From Coralloluteibacterium thermophilum (GTDB lineage: Bacteria; Pseudomonadota; Gammaproteobacteria; Xanthomonadales; Xanthomonadaceae), in NCBI RefSeq assembly GCF_042654365.1, contig NZ_JBHSGG010000002.1, positions 62,001-126,000 on the forward strand: a DNA stretch of 64,000 nt, read 5' to 3'. How positions within the stretch are numbered: position 1 is the stretch's first letter; each line of letters begins with the position of its first letter. The notes below the pieces were generated by a model. It was not told the origin of the DNA. It ran no database searches and was given only the letters and a program-made list of their open reading frames with translations. The position numbers and the translations under genes were made by a program. Of this stretch, positions 8,473-16,684 are shown one piece after another.

Positions 8473-8490
8473 CAATGATCCAGGTCATTG
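8473..8490. promoter_or_regulatory. Palindrome resembling a CRP/FNR-family site
   Basis: CAATGATCCAGGTCATTG has perfect 6-base arms. Its core TGATCCAGGTCA resembles the FNR/Anr consensus TGAT-N4-ATCA with one mismatch. It lies in the 204-bp divergent gap between the hydroxylase (start 8415) and the ECF sigma gene (start 8620), 58 bases from the former. Regulator identity is inference. Confidence 0.35.
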
Positions 8491-8619
8491 CAACGGCGCG
8501 CGCGGGCGCGGCGATGGCGACACCTGCCCCCCACCGCGAGCACCGCCGCACGGGCGTGCGTCACCGTCATGCAACCCTGTCGCCTTACCCTGCCTGGCTT
8601 CTCCGGGGGGAGCCCACCT

Positions 8620-9144
8620 GTGGCCGGCAGCGGCAAAGCGGGATTCGCGCGCATGTTCGCCGAGCACCGAGCCACCCTGCGCGGCTTCTTCACGCGCCGC
8701 GGGGGCGGGGAGGATGCCGACGACCTCGTGCAGGAGGCCTACCTCCGCCTGCTGCGCGCGTGGCAGGGACGCGGAGAAGCCATCGCCGCGCCCGAGGCCT
8801 ACCTCTACACCGTGGCGCTCAACCTCGCGCGCGAGCAGGCGGTGAAGCGCAGGGCCTCGCCGCTGGGCCAGGAAGAGCTCGAACGGCTGGCGACGGTGCT
8901 CGGCAGCGACGCCTGTGCGGAACAGGAGGCCGAGCGCGCGCAGCGCCGCCGCCGTATCCTCGCGCTGCTCGCGGGCCTGCCGGAGCGCACCCGCACGGTG
9001 CTGGTGATGCAGTACCGCGACGGCCTGAGCTACCGGCAGATCGGCGAGCGCCTGGGCATTTCCACCCATGCGGTCAAGAAGCACGTGGTGCGGGGGCTGT
9101 CCGAGTGCCGGCGGGCGATGGCCGACGAAGAGGACGCATGGTGA
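8620..9144 (+). CDS. ECF RNA polymerase sigma factor, FecI-like
   Basis: Extracytoplasmic-function sigma factor of 174 residues. Region 2 is seen in LRGFFTRRGGGEDADDLVQEAYLRLL; region 4 in LPERTRTVLVMQYRDGLSYRQIGERLGISTHAVKKHV, a helix-turn-helix for the -35 element. Start: GTG at 8620 preceded by GGGGGAG at a 7-base spacing; an ATG at 8653 is an alternative. The downstream fecR start overlaps its last codons, so the two are translationally coupled. With the FecR protein and the receptor it makes a cell-surface signalling set: the receptor senses ligand, FecR relays, and the sigma factor transcribes the receptor gene. Confidence 0.9.
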   Translation: MAGSGKAGFARMFAEHRATLRGFFTRRGGGEDADDLVQEAYLRLLRAWQGRGEAIAAPEAYLYTVALNLAREQAVKRRASPLGQEELERLATVLGSDACAEQEAERAQRRRRILALLAGLPERTRTVLVMQYRDGLSYRQIGERLGISTHAVKKHVVRGLSECRRAMADEEDAW

Positions 9145-10187
9145 GCAGGGATCCCGATCACGACCGAGAGGCGACCACCCGCGCCGCCGCGCACTGGCAC
9201 GCGCTGCACCGCGAAGGCGCGCTCTCGCCGGCACAGCACGCGGAGTTCGCGCGCTGGCTGACCGCCTCGCCCCGCCACCTGCGCGAGTACTTGGCGATCT
9301 CGCACCTCGCCGGGGAGCTCGGGCTGGCGCTGCGCGAGGCCGCGACCGGGCACGATGCCGCCCCCGCACAGGCCGGCAAGGTCGTGTCCCTGCGTCCGCC
9401 GCGGCCCGCGGCACCGCCCGCATCGCGGCCGCCGCGCCGACGCCTGCGGCAGGGCCTGCGCGCGCTCGCCGCGACGGCGGCCTGCGCCGCGGCCCTGCTG
9501 TGGGCGTGGCCGCGCAGCTACACCTATGCCAGCCCGCACGGCGAACACCTTGCCGTCCAGTTGCCCGACCGCAGTCGCGTCCACCTGGATTCCGGCACCG
9601 AGCTGCGGGTGACGCTGGACCCGCTGCGCCGGAAGGTGGAACTGCGGCGCGGCCGCGCTTCCTTCGAGGTCGCGGAACAGCGACGGCCCTTCGTGGTGGA
9701 GGCCGGCGGCCTGCGCGTGCGGGACATCGGCACCACCTTCGACGTCGACCTGCGCGCGCACGAGACCCGCATCGCGGTGCTCGAAGGCCGGGTGCAGGTC
9801 TGGAATCCGGGCAGCGCCGACGCCGCCCCCGGCCTGTTGGCCGACCTCGGCGCCGGCCAGCGGGCGCGGGTCGCGCACGCCGACCGGCAGGTGGAGACGC
9901 GCACCGAGGACGCGGGCACGATGACGGCCTGGATGCGCGGCGAGCTGGTCTTCCTCGACGAACCGCTGGCGGACGTCGCGGAAGCGCTCAACCGGCACAA
10001 CACCCGGCGCATCGCAGTGGAGGACGCCTCGGCGGCGGCGCTGCGCCTGAGCGGCCGCCTGCAGGTCTCCGACCTCGACTCCTTCGGCGACTTCCTCGCC
10101 GCGCAGCCGACCCTGCACGTCGTCGTCGGCGAGGACGAGATCCGCGTGGGCAGCGCCCCGGCGCAGGCCGGCGCTCCGTCGCTGTAA
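9138..10187 (+). CDS. FecR-family anti-sigma factor / sensor
   Basis: Inner-membrane regulator of 349 residues. Its ATG lies within the last codons of the sigma gene. The cytoplasmic N-terminal DUF4880-like segment (AAAHWHALHREGALSPAQHAEFARWL) should bind the sigma factor. One membrane span (about residues 103-119) follows a Pro/Arg-rich linker. The periplasmic FecR domain shows LPDRSRVHLDSGTEL, RRGRASFEV and VRDIGTTFDV. The C-terminal DUF4974-like domain, which contacts the receptor's signalling domain, includes GELVFLDEPLADVAEALNRH. Its partner is almost certainly the receptor 105 bases downstream. Confidence 0.92.
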   Translation: MVSRDPDHDREATTRAAAHWHALHREGALSPAQHAEFARWLTASPRHLREYLAISHLAGELGLALREAATGHDAAPAQAGKVVSLRPPRPAAPPASRPPRRRLRQGLRALAATAACAAALLWAWPRSYTYASPHGEHLAVQLPDRSRVHLDSGTELRVTLDPLRRKVELRRGRASFEVAEQRRPFVVEAGGLRVRDIGTTFDVDLRAHETRIAVLEGRVQVWNPGSADAAPGLLADLGAGQRARVAHADRQVETRTEDAGTMTAWMRGELVFLDEPLADVAEALNRHNTRRIAVEDASAAALRLSGRLQVSDLDSFGDFLAAQPTLHVVVGEDEIRVGSAPAQAGAPSL

Positions 10188-10292
10188 GGAAAAATTCATC
10201 GAAAACCGGTGCCCGATCCGCGCCCGGAAGACTCGTAGATCGGACACGGCATGCAGACGCGCCGTGTCCGCCTCCCTTCTTCCGGATCTTCC

Positions 10293-13184
10293 ATGCGCAG
10301 ACAACTGGCACTCGCCATCGCCCTCGCCCTTCCCTCCGCGTTCTCCGGCCACGCCGATGCGGCGCCGCCGGAGGCGGTCGCGGCCGCCATCCCGGCCCAG
10401 CCGCTGGACCAGGCGCTCGCCGCCTTCGCCCGCGACAGCGGCCTGCAGCTCGTCTACGCCGCGGAGCTTGCGGCCGGACGGCAGACCCGCGGAACGCCCG
10501 CCGGGCTGCCGCCGCAGGAGGCCCTGGAGCGGCTGCTGGCCGGCACCGGCCTGACCTACCGCTACATCAACGCGCGCACCGTCACCATCCAGCCCGCGGC
10601 CGCACCCGACGCCGGCGCGGCGCCGACGATGCCGGCGCAGTCGGATGCGCGTCCGGCCATGGCGCCGATCCACGAGCTGGACCGCATCGAGGTCCTCGGC
10701 AGCTACGCCGGCGCGCTGAGCGCGGCGCTCGCCGAGAAGCGCTATGCCGACAGCGTGGTCGATGCCATCGCGGCCGAGGACATCGGCAAGCTGCCGGCGC
10801 AGAACGTGGCCGAGGCCCTGCAGCGCATCCCCGGCGTGACCATCGAGCGCGACCGCGGCGAAGGCGTGTACGTGCGCGTGCGCGGCCTCGGGCCCGGCTT
10901 CCAGGTGACCACGCTCAACGGCCAGACCATGGCGGTCAACGAGAACGTGCGCACCTCCGGGCAGACCGGCCGCCAGTTCCGCTACGACAGCCTGCCGGCG
11001 GAGCTCGTCTCCGGCCTCGAAGTGGTCAAGAGCCCCACCGCCGCGATGGACGAGGGCGCCATCGGCGGCATCGTCAACGTGCGCACCTTCCGCCCGCTGG
11101 AGCTGGGGCGCAGCCTGTTCAGCGGCTCGGCCGAGCTGAGCCGGGCCCAGAAGGCGGGCGAGAACGACCCGCGCGTGTCCGGCCTGTTCAACTGGGTCAG
11201 CGACGACCGCCGCTTCGGCGCGCTGCTCTCCGCGGCCTACGCCGAGCGCAGCCTGCGCCAGGACCGCGTGACCGAGGTCGGCTGGGACCATCACGCCGAC
11301 GGCGTGCCCGGCGTCGCGGGCGCCTACTACGCGCCGACCGGCATCCGTCCGACGCTGGAGCTGGAGGAACGTGAGCGCGTCGGAGCCGCCGCCGCCCTGC
11401 AATGGCGGCCGACGGAGGCGCTCGAGATCGGGCTGGATGCGCTGTACACGCGGCAGACGGTGCACTACGACGAATACACCCTCGGCGTCGGCGGCTGGAA
11501 CCCGGCGGCCATGCGCAACATCGTCGTCGAGGACGGCGCGATCCGGTCGTTCGATTACGACACGGGCCAGGTGCAGGTCTCGCGCGAGACCTCGGGCATC
11601 ACCGACGAGAACCGCGCGCTGCGCCTCAACGCCACCTGGCGCGGCGAGCGATGGACGCTGGGCGCGACCGCCTTCGACGCGCGCGCGAAGAGCTGGGACT
11701 CCGATCCCATCCGCCGCACGCGCCTGCGCACCGGCAGCAACGTCGGCATGCACGTGGCGATGCCGCGCTCCTCCGGGCGCAACGTGCCGGACTGGGTCTT
11801 CACCGGCGGCTACGATCCGGACGCGCCCGAGGCGACGCCCGGGCGCCGCCTGGAATGGCGCCAGATCGACGCACTGGACCGCGAGTCCGCCCTGCAGTTC
11901 GACGCCGAGCGCGGCCTGGACCACGCCTTCTTCAGCGACATCAGGGCGGGCGTGAAATTCCGCGAGCGCGCGCGCGACTACGACCGCGCCGACCTCATCC
12001 TCAACGACGGCATCGCCGGCACGCTCTTCCCCGCCGACCACTTCACCCGCCTGCCGGTCAGCGACCTGCTCTCCGGCGCGCGCGGCAACCTGCCCACCTC
12101 GTGGCTGGCGCCGATCGAGCCGCGCTTCTGGGGCGACTGGCCGAACGCCGCCGACCTCGCCGGCACGCCGGGCGCGGCCGACCTGCAGAACTCCTACCGG
12201 GTCGAGGAGGACATCGGCGCCGCCTACCTGATGGCGGGCATCGGCAGCACGCTCGCCGGGCGCGAGCTGCGCGGCAACCTGGGCGTGCGCGTCGTGCGCA
12301 CCCGCCAGGTGACTCTCGGCCACGCGGACGTGGACGGTGCGGCGGAAGCGGTGCGCTTCTCGCAGCGCTACGACGACGTGCTGCCCTCGCTCAACCTCGC
12401 CTGGAGCCTGGACGACGACATGCTGCTGCGCGCGGCCGCAGCCCGCGTGATCACCCGCCCGGACCTGACCGACCTCTCCTCCAAGCTCACCTTCAACTCC
12501 AGCGGCGAGATCCTCACCGCCAGCGGCGGCAACCCGGCGCTCCGGCCCTTCGAGGCCAACCAGTACGACCTGACCTGGGAGTGGTACATCGACCGCGCCT
12601 CCGCGCTCGTCGCCGGCCTGTTCTACAAGGACATCGGCACCTTCATCCAGACGCAGCTGTCGAACCTGGAGTACGGCGGCCAGACCTACCTCCTGTCCTC
12701 CAAGGTCAACGGCAGCAACGCGAGCGTGCGCGGCGTGGAACTCGCGTGGCAGCAGGTCTTCGACACCCTGCCCGCGCCCTTCGACGGCCTCGGCATGCAG
12801 GTCAACTACACCTGGACGGACAGCAGGGCCGACTACGTGGACGGCGGGCGCCGCTTCAGCGACCGGCTGGAAGGCGTCGCGCAGAACACCGTCAACCTGG
12901 TGGGCTTCTACGAGAAGGGGCCGTTCGCGGCGCGGCTCAGCTACAACTGGCACGACGACATCGTGCAGGCGGTGGGCACCGCGGACGTCGCGACCAGCAA
13001 CGTCGCCCGCTTCGGAAGCCTGGACGGCAACGTCTCCTGGCGCTTCGGCGAGCGGCTCTCGCTGTACCTCAACGCCATCAACCTGACCGGGCAACGCCAG
13101 CGCCTGTACGTCGGCGACGACCTGTTCGCCGGCTACACCGACTACGGCCGCAGCGTGTCGCTCGGCCTGCGCGGTCGCTTCTGA
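10293..13184 (+). CDS. TonB-dependent receptor with N-terminal signalling (STN) domain
   Basis: Outer-membrane active transporter of 963 residues, Xanthomonas/Caulobacter type. The ATG at 10293 begins a clean signal peptide (MRRQLALAIALALPSAFSG...ADA); an upstream in-frame ATG at 10251 would spoil it. The secretin/TonB N-terminal domain covers about residues 32-100 (IPAQPLDQALAAFARDSGLQ ... LLAGTGLTYRYINARTVTIQ). A TonB-box-like IEVLGS follows. The plug shows EDIGKLPAQNVAEALQRIPG and YVRVRGLGPGFQVTTLNG. The rest is a long beta-barrel ending in the terminal Phe expected of outer-membrane proteins. The STN domain means it signals to the neighbouring FecR. The substrate is not evident; the lectin-phosphodiesterase downstream hints at a phosphodiester-containing polymer or lipid. 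Confidence 0.93.
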   Translation: MRRQLALAIALALPSAFSGHADAAPPEAVAAAIPAQPLDQALAAFARDSGLQLVYAAELAAGRQTRGTPAGLPPQEALERLLAGTGLTYRYINARTVTIQPAAAPDAGAAPTMPAQSDARPAMAPIHELDRIEVLGSYAGALSAALAEKRYADSVVDAIAAEDIGKLPAQNVAEALQRIPGVTIERDRGEGVYVRVRGLGPGFQVTTLNGQTMAVNENVRTSGQTGRQFRYDSLPAELVSGLEVVKSPTAAMDEGAIGGIVNVRTFRPLELGRSLFSGSAELSRAQKAGENDPRVSGLFNWVSDDRRFGALLSAAYAERSLRQDRVTEVGWDHHADGVPGVAGAYYAPTGIRPTLELEERERVGAAAALQWRPTEALEIGLDALYTRQTVHYDEYTLGVGGWNPAAMRNIVVEDGAIRSFDYDTGQVQVSRETSGITDENRALRLNATWRGERWTLGATAFDARAKSWDSDPIRRTRLRTGSNVGMHVAMPRSSGRNVPDWVFTGGYDPDAPEATPGRRLEWRQIDALDRESALQFDAERGLDHAFFSDIRAGVKFRERARDYDRADLILNDGIAGTLFPADHFTRLPVSDLLSGARGNLPTSWLAPIEPRFWGDWPNAADLAGTPGAADLQNSYRVEEDIGAAYLMAGIGSTLAGRELRGNLGVRVVRTRQVTLGHADVDGAAEAVRFSQRYDDVLPSLNLAWSLDDDMLLRAAAARVITRPDLTDLSSKLTFNSSGEILTASGGNPALRPFEANQYDLTWEWYIDRASALVAGLFYKDIGTFIQTQLSNLEYGGQTYLLSSKVNGSNASVRGVELAWQQVFDTLPAPFDGLGMQVNYTWTDSRADYVDGGRRFSDRLEGVAQNTVNLVGFYEKGPFAARLSYNWHDDIVQAVGTADVATSNVARFGSLDGNVSWRFGERLSLYLNAINLTGQRQRLYVGDDLFAGYTDYGRSVSLGLRGRF

Positions 13185-13193
13185 CGCTCCACC

Positions 13194-13221
13194 GCTCCCC
13201 CGGCGCGCGCCCCGGGGGAGC
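13194..13221 (+). terminator. Hairpin between receptor and phosphodiesterase genes
   Basis: Perfect 10-bp stem (GCTCCCCCGG / CCGGGGGAGC), 8-base loop, 9 bases after the receptor stop and 36 before the next start. No T tract. It may stabilise the receptor mRNA end or lower read-through into the downstream gene. Confidence 0.45.
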
Positions 13222-13257
13222 GCGCCTCCTCATCCACCCACGCAAGAGGCCACACCC

Positions 13258-14553
13258 ATGCTCAAGCGCATCCTCGCGACCTGCGGCTTCGCCCTCGTCC
13301 TCGCCCTGCCGCACACGGCACCGGCGGAGGAGTCCGGCGTGCTCGACGTGCTCACCTACAACATCGCCGGCCTGCCCGAAGGGCTCTCCAGCGGCAATCC
13401 TTCGCTCCACACGCCGTTGATCGCACGCAGGCTCTCGCCCTACGACATCGTCCACGTCCAGGAGGACTTCAACTACCACGCCGCGCTGTACGCCGGGAAC
13501 GACCATCCCTACCGCACGCCGACAAGCGGCGGCGCGGCCTTCGGCGACGGCCTCAACACCCTCAGCCACCACCCCTTCAGCGACTTCCAGCGGATCAGGT
13601 GGAACCGCTGCAACGGCACCGACTGCCTGACCCCGAAGGGCTTCACCTACATGCGCGTGCGCCTGGGCGAAGGCGTGTTCCTTGACCTGTACAACGCGCA
13701 TCCCAACGCCGGGGTCACCGATGCGGACCTCGCCGCGCGCCGCGACAACATCGCCCAGCTCTCGCGCTTCATCCAGGACTGGTCGGCAGGCAATCCGGTG
13801 CTGGTGATGATGGATTCGAACACGCGCTACACCCGCAGCGGCGACAACCTGCGCACCCTGCTCGACGACAACGGCCTGCGCGACCCGTGGGTCGAACTCG
13901 TCAAGGGGACACGGCCGGCGCTGGGCGCGGACGCGCTGCTGTGCGGCACGCCGCCGACGGACGACTGCGAGGTCGTCGACAAGATCCTCTACCGCGACGC
14001 CCGCAACCTCGTGCTCGTCGCGGACGAGTACCGCCTCGACGATCCCGACTTCTACGACGACCGCGGCCGCCCGCTCTCCGACCACTATCCGGTCTTCACC
14101 CGCTTCGGCTGGGCAACGGTTGACGACGTGCGCCTGAGCGACCTGTTCGGCGGCCCGCACGGCACGCCCTTCAACGACCTCGCCTCGCCGCACCTCGGCC
14201 GCCCGGTCCGGACGCTGACGCTGCGCGGCGGCGCGCGCCTCGACGGCATCGCCGTCACCCTCGACAACGGCGTCCGGCTGGCCCACGGCGGCAGCGGCGG
14301 CAGCGCACGCAGCCTTGACCTGCTGCCCGGCGAGAAACTGGTCTCCGCCACGCTGACCCTGGGCCAGCGCAACGGCCGCACGCGGGTGTTCTCCGCGGAC
14401 CTCGTCACCAGCCACGGCCGCCGCCTGCAGGCCGGCACCCCGACCGGCGAGGTCCACACCCTCACCGCGCCCGAGGGCTGGCACATCGCCGGCTTCACCG
14501 GTCGCGCCGGCGACGAGATCGACAAGCTGGGCGCGATCTACATGCCGGACTGA
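13258..14553 (+). CDS. Secreted EEP-fold phosphodiesterase with C-terminal jacalin-like lectin domain
   Basis: Exported protein of 431 residues with signal peptide (MLKRILATCGFALVLALPHTAPA). Residues about 28-285 form an endonuclease/exonuclease/phosphatase domain, closest in look to neutral sphingomyelinase-type enzymes. Active-site motifs are all present: Asn in LTYNIAGLP, the metal-binding Glu in VHVQEDF, His in YNAHPN, Asp-x-Asn in VMMDSNTR, and Asp-His in LSDHYPVF. Residues about 295-431 look like a jacalin-type beta-prism: GGPHGTPFND, a hydrophobic DGIAVTLDNG strand, HGGSGGS, PGEKLVSATLTLG and IAGFTGRAGDEIDKLGAIY. The lectin part should target the enzyme to glycans. It follows the receptor gene in the same direction, so both may act on the same substrate. 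Substrate (sphingomyelin-like lipid, phosphodiester polymer or nucleic acid) is unknown. Confidence 0.8.
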   Translation: MLKRILATCGFALVLALPHTAPAEESGVLDVLTYNIAGLPEGLSSGNPSLHTPLIARRLSPYDIVHVQEDFNYHAALYAGNDHPYRTPTSGGAAFGDGLNTLSHHPFSDFQRIRWNRCNGTDCLTPKGFTYMRVRLGEGVFLDLYNAHPNAGVTDADLAARRDNIAQLSRFIQDWSAGNPVLVMMDSNTRYTRSGDNLRTLLDDNGLRDPWVELVKGTRPALGADALLCGTPPTDDCEVVDKILYRDARNLVLVADEYRLDDPDFYDDRGRPLSDHYPVFTRFGWATVDDVRLSDLFGGPHGTPFNDLASPHLGRPVRTLTLRGGARLDGIAVTLDNGVRLAHGGSGGSARSLDLLPGEKLVSATLTLGQRNGRTRVFSADLVTSHGRRLQAGTPTGEVHTLTAPEGWHIAGFTGRAGDEIDKLGAIYMPD

Positions 14554-14557
14554 GCCT

Positions 14558-14599
14558 CCTCCATCCGTCGCGCCGCGGCACCGGCGCGACGGATGGAGG
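14558..14599 (+). terminator. Long perfect hairpin after the phosphodiesterase gene
   Basis: 17-bp perfect stem (5' arm 14558-14574, 3' arm 14583-14599) with an 8-base loop, starting 4 bases after the stop codon. Very stable but lacking a T tract. Confidence 0.55.
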
Positions 14600-14609
14600 G
14601 GCGCGCGCC

Positions 14610-14615
14610 TAGAAT
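14610..14615 (+). promoter_or_regulatory. -10-like hexamer upstream of purD
   Basis: TAGAAT 31 bases before the purD GTG. No clear -35; it sits immediately downstream of the long hairpin. Confidence 0.35.
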
Positions 14616-14646
14616 GCGCGTCCCTTACTCGACTCGGGATGTGCGC

Positions 14647-15930
14647 GTGAAGCTGATGGTGATCGGTTCCGGAGGACGCGAGCACGCACTGGCGTGGAAG
14701 CTCGCGCAGTCGCCGCGCGTGGACGAGGTGCTGGTCGCGCCCGGCAACGCCGGCACCGCGCGGGAGCCGCGCTGCCGCAACGTGCCGGTGCGCGCCGACG
14801 ACATCGACGCCCTGCTCGCGCTGGCGCAGGCGGAAGCCGTGGACCTGACCGTGGTCGGCCCCGAGGTTCCGCTGGTCAAGGGCGTGGTCGACCGCTTCCG
14901 CGCCGCCGGGCTGCGCGTCTTCGGCCCGACCGCCGCCGCCGCGCAGCTGGAGGGCAGCAAGGCCTTCGCCAAGGACTTCCTTGCCCAGCACCGCATTCCG
15001 ACCGCGCACTACGCGGTGTTCACCGACACCACCGCCGCGCTCGCGCACCTGCACCAGGTCGGCGCGCCCATCGTCATCAAGGCCGACGGGCTGGCCGCGG
15101 GCAAGGGCGTGGTCGTGGCGGCCACGCTGGAGGAGGCCTGCGACGCGGTGCGCGACATGCTGGGCGGCAACGCCTTCGGCGAGGCCGGGGCGCGCGTGGT
15201 GATCGAGGAGTTCCTCGAGGGCGAGGAGGCGAGCTTCATCTGCATGGTCGACGGCGCCCACGTGCTGCCGATGGCGACCAGCCAGGACCACAAGCGCGTG
15301 GGCGACGGCGACACCGGCCCGAACACCGGCGGCATGGGCGCCTACTCGCCGGCGCCGGTGGTGACGCCGGAGGTGCATGCGCGCGTGCTGCGCGAGGTGG
15401 TCGAGCCGACCGTGCGCGGCATGGCGGCCGACGGCGTGCCCTTCACCGGCTTCCTGTACGCGGGACTGATGATCGACGCGCAGGGCGCGCCGAAGGTCAT
15501 CGAGTTCAATGTGCGCTTCGGCGACCCGGAGACGCAGCCGGTCATGCTGCGCCTGAAGTCCGACCTGCTGGAGCTCGTCGAGGCCGCCCTCGACGGGCGC
15601 CTCGACACGGTGACGGCCGACTGGGATCCGCGCCCCGCGCTGGGCGTGGTGATGGCGGCGCGCAACTACCCGGGCACCCCCGACACCGGCGACGCCATCT
15701 CGGGCCTGGACGCGCCGGTGCCGGCGGACAGCAGGGTCTTCCACGCCGGCACCCGGCTCGACGAGGACGGCCGCGTGCTGACCGCGGGCGGGCGCGTGCT
15801 GACCGTCTGCGCGCTCGGCGAGGACATCGCCGCGGCGCAGCGCGCGGCGTACGCCGCGGTGGGGCGGATCGGCTGGGCGGGCGCGTTCCATCGCAGCGAC
15901 ATCGGCTGGCGCGCCATCGCCCGCGGCTGA
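14647..15930 (+). CDS. purD: Phosphoribosylamine-glycine ligase (GAR synthetase)
   Basis: ATP-grasp ligase of 427 residues for the second step of purine synthesis. Motifs: the N-terminal VIGSGGREHALAWKLAQS, the glycine-binding VVGPEVPLVKGVVD, the ATP-grasp loop VIKADGLAAGKGVVVA, the segment DHKRVGDGDTGPNTGGMGAYSP, and the metal site EFNVRFGDPETQP. The start is GTG at 14647, which gives the conserved beginning MKLMVIGSGGREH; a GTG at 14641 and an in-frame ATG further upstream are less likely. Confidence 0.97.
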   Translation: MKLMVIGSGGREHALAWKLAQSPRVDEVLVAPGNAGTAREPRCRNVPVRADDIDALLALAQAEAVDLTVVGPEVPLVKGVVDRFRAAGLRVFGPTAAAAQLEGSKAFAKDFLAQHRIPTAHYAVFTDTTAALAHLHQVGAPIVIKADGLAAGKGVVVAATLEEACDAVRDMLGGNAFGEAGARVVIEEFLEGEEASFICMVDGAHVLPMATSQDHKRVGDGDTGPNTGGMGAYSPAPVVTPEVHARVLREVVEPTVRGMAADGVPFTGFLYAGLMIDAQGAPKVIEFNVRFGDPETQPVMLRLKSDLLELVEAALDGRLDTVTADWDPRPALGVVMAARNYPGTPDTGDAISGLDAPVPADSRVFHAGTRLDEDGRVLTAGGRVLTVCALGEDIAAAQRAAYAAVGRIGWAGAFHRSDIGWRAIARG

Positions 15931-15994
15931 GGCCGCGTCGCGCCGGGGCGCGGGGCGCCTGCTACGCTCCGCGCCAGCCCCACGAGGACCCGGC

Positions 15995-16663
15995 GTGGCC
16001 CCATCCCAGCCCGCGCTGCACCGCATGGGCCGTCGTCCCGCCCTGCTGCTCCAGCACCTGCTGCGCGCCCTGAGCGGGCTCGCGGTCGGCCTGCTCTACC
16101 GGGTCCGCTCGCGCGGACTCGATGCCCTGCCCGATCGGGGCCCGGCCCTGGTGGTCGCCAACCACGTGAGCTTCGTGGACCCGCTGCTGCTGCTCGGCGC
16201 CATCCGGCGCCCGGTGCGCTTCGTGATGGACCACCGGATCTACCGCATCCCGGTGCTCAACCCACTGTTCCGCGCCGCCCGCTGCATCCCCATCGCCAGC
16301 GCGAAGGAGGACGCCGTCCTGATGGAGCACGCCTTCGCGACGGTGGCACGCGCACTCGCCGACGGCGAGGTCGTGGGCATCTTCCCCGAGGGCGGACTCA
16401 CCCGCGACGGCGACATCGCGCCGTTCCGGCCGGGGGTGGAGCGCATCCTCGCGGCGAACCCGGTCCCGGTGCTGCCGGTCGCCCTGCGTGGGCTGTGGGG
16501 CAGCATGTGGAGCCGCCGGGACTCCGCCCTCCACCGGATGCGCCTGCCGCGGCGCTTCCGCGCACGCGTCGAGATCGTCGCCGGCGCCCTGCTGCCGCCG
16601 CAGGCCTGCAGCGCCGGGTCGCTGGAAGCCGAGGTGCGCCGCCTGCGCGGCGACGCGTCCTGA
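15995..16663 (+). CDS. 1-acyl-sn-glycerol-3-phosphate acyltransferase-family protein (PlsC-like)
   Basis: Membrane-associated acyltransferase of 222 residues. The catalytic H-x4-D motif is NHVSFVD, followed by the glycerophosphate-binding FPEGGLTRDGD and the V-P-V-L-P-V-A-L segment. A hydrophobic stretch precedes the active site (ALLLQHLLRALSGLAVGLLY). Starts at a GTG with GAGGA upstream. The precise acyl acceptor (lysophosphatidic acid or another lysolipid) is not certain because several PlsC paralogues are common in this family of bacteria. Confidence 0.85.
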   Translation: MAPSQPALHRMGRRPALLLQHLLRALSGLAVGLLYRVRSRGLDALPDRGPALVVANHVSFVDPLLLLGAIRRPVRFVMDHRIYRIPVLNPLFRAARCIPIASAKEDAVLMEHAFATVARALADGEVVGIFPEGGLTRDGDIAPFRPGVERILAANPVPVLPVALRGLWGSMWSRRDSALHRMRLPRRFRARVEIVAGALLPPQACSAGSLEAEVRRLRGDAS

Positions 16664-16684
16664 GGCGGGGCCTGCGTCGCCTCA
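16661..16684. terminator. Bidirectional hairpin spanning two convergent stop codons
   Basis: TGAGGCG and CGCCTCA arms (7 bp, 10-base loop). The outer bases are the stop codons of the acyltransferase (TGA, 16661) and of ampE (TCA on +, 16682). Confidence 0.4.

Noticed and set aside
10251..10292. Longer receptor start at the ATG 10251
   Set aside because: It would add 14 polar residues before a complete signal peptide that begins at 10293.
9030..13094. 1354-codon open frame on the minus strand opposite the sigma/FecR/receptor genes
   Set aside because: Shadow of the real genes caused by very high GC. The translation is His/Val/Arg/Gly-rich without domains, while the plus strand has clear families throughout.
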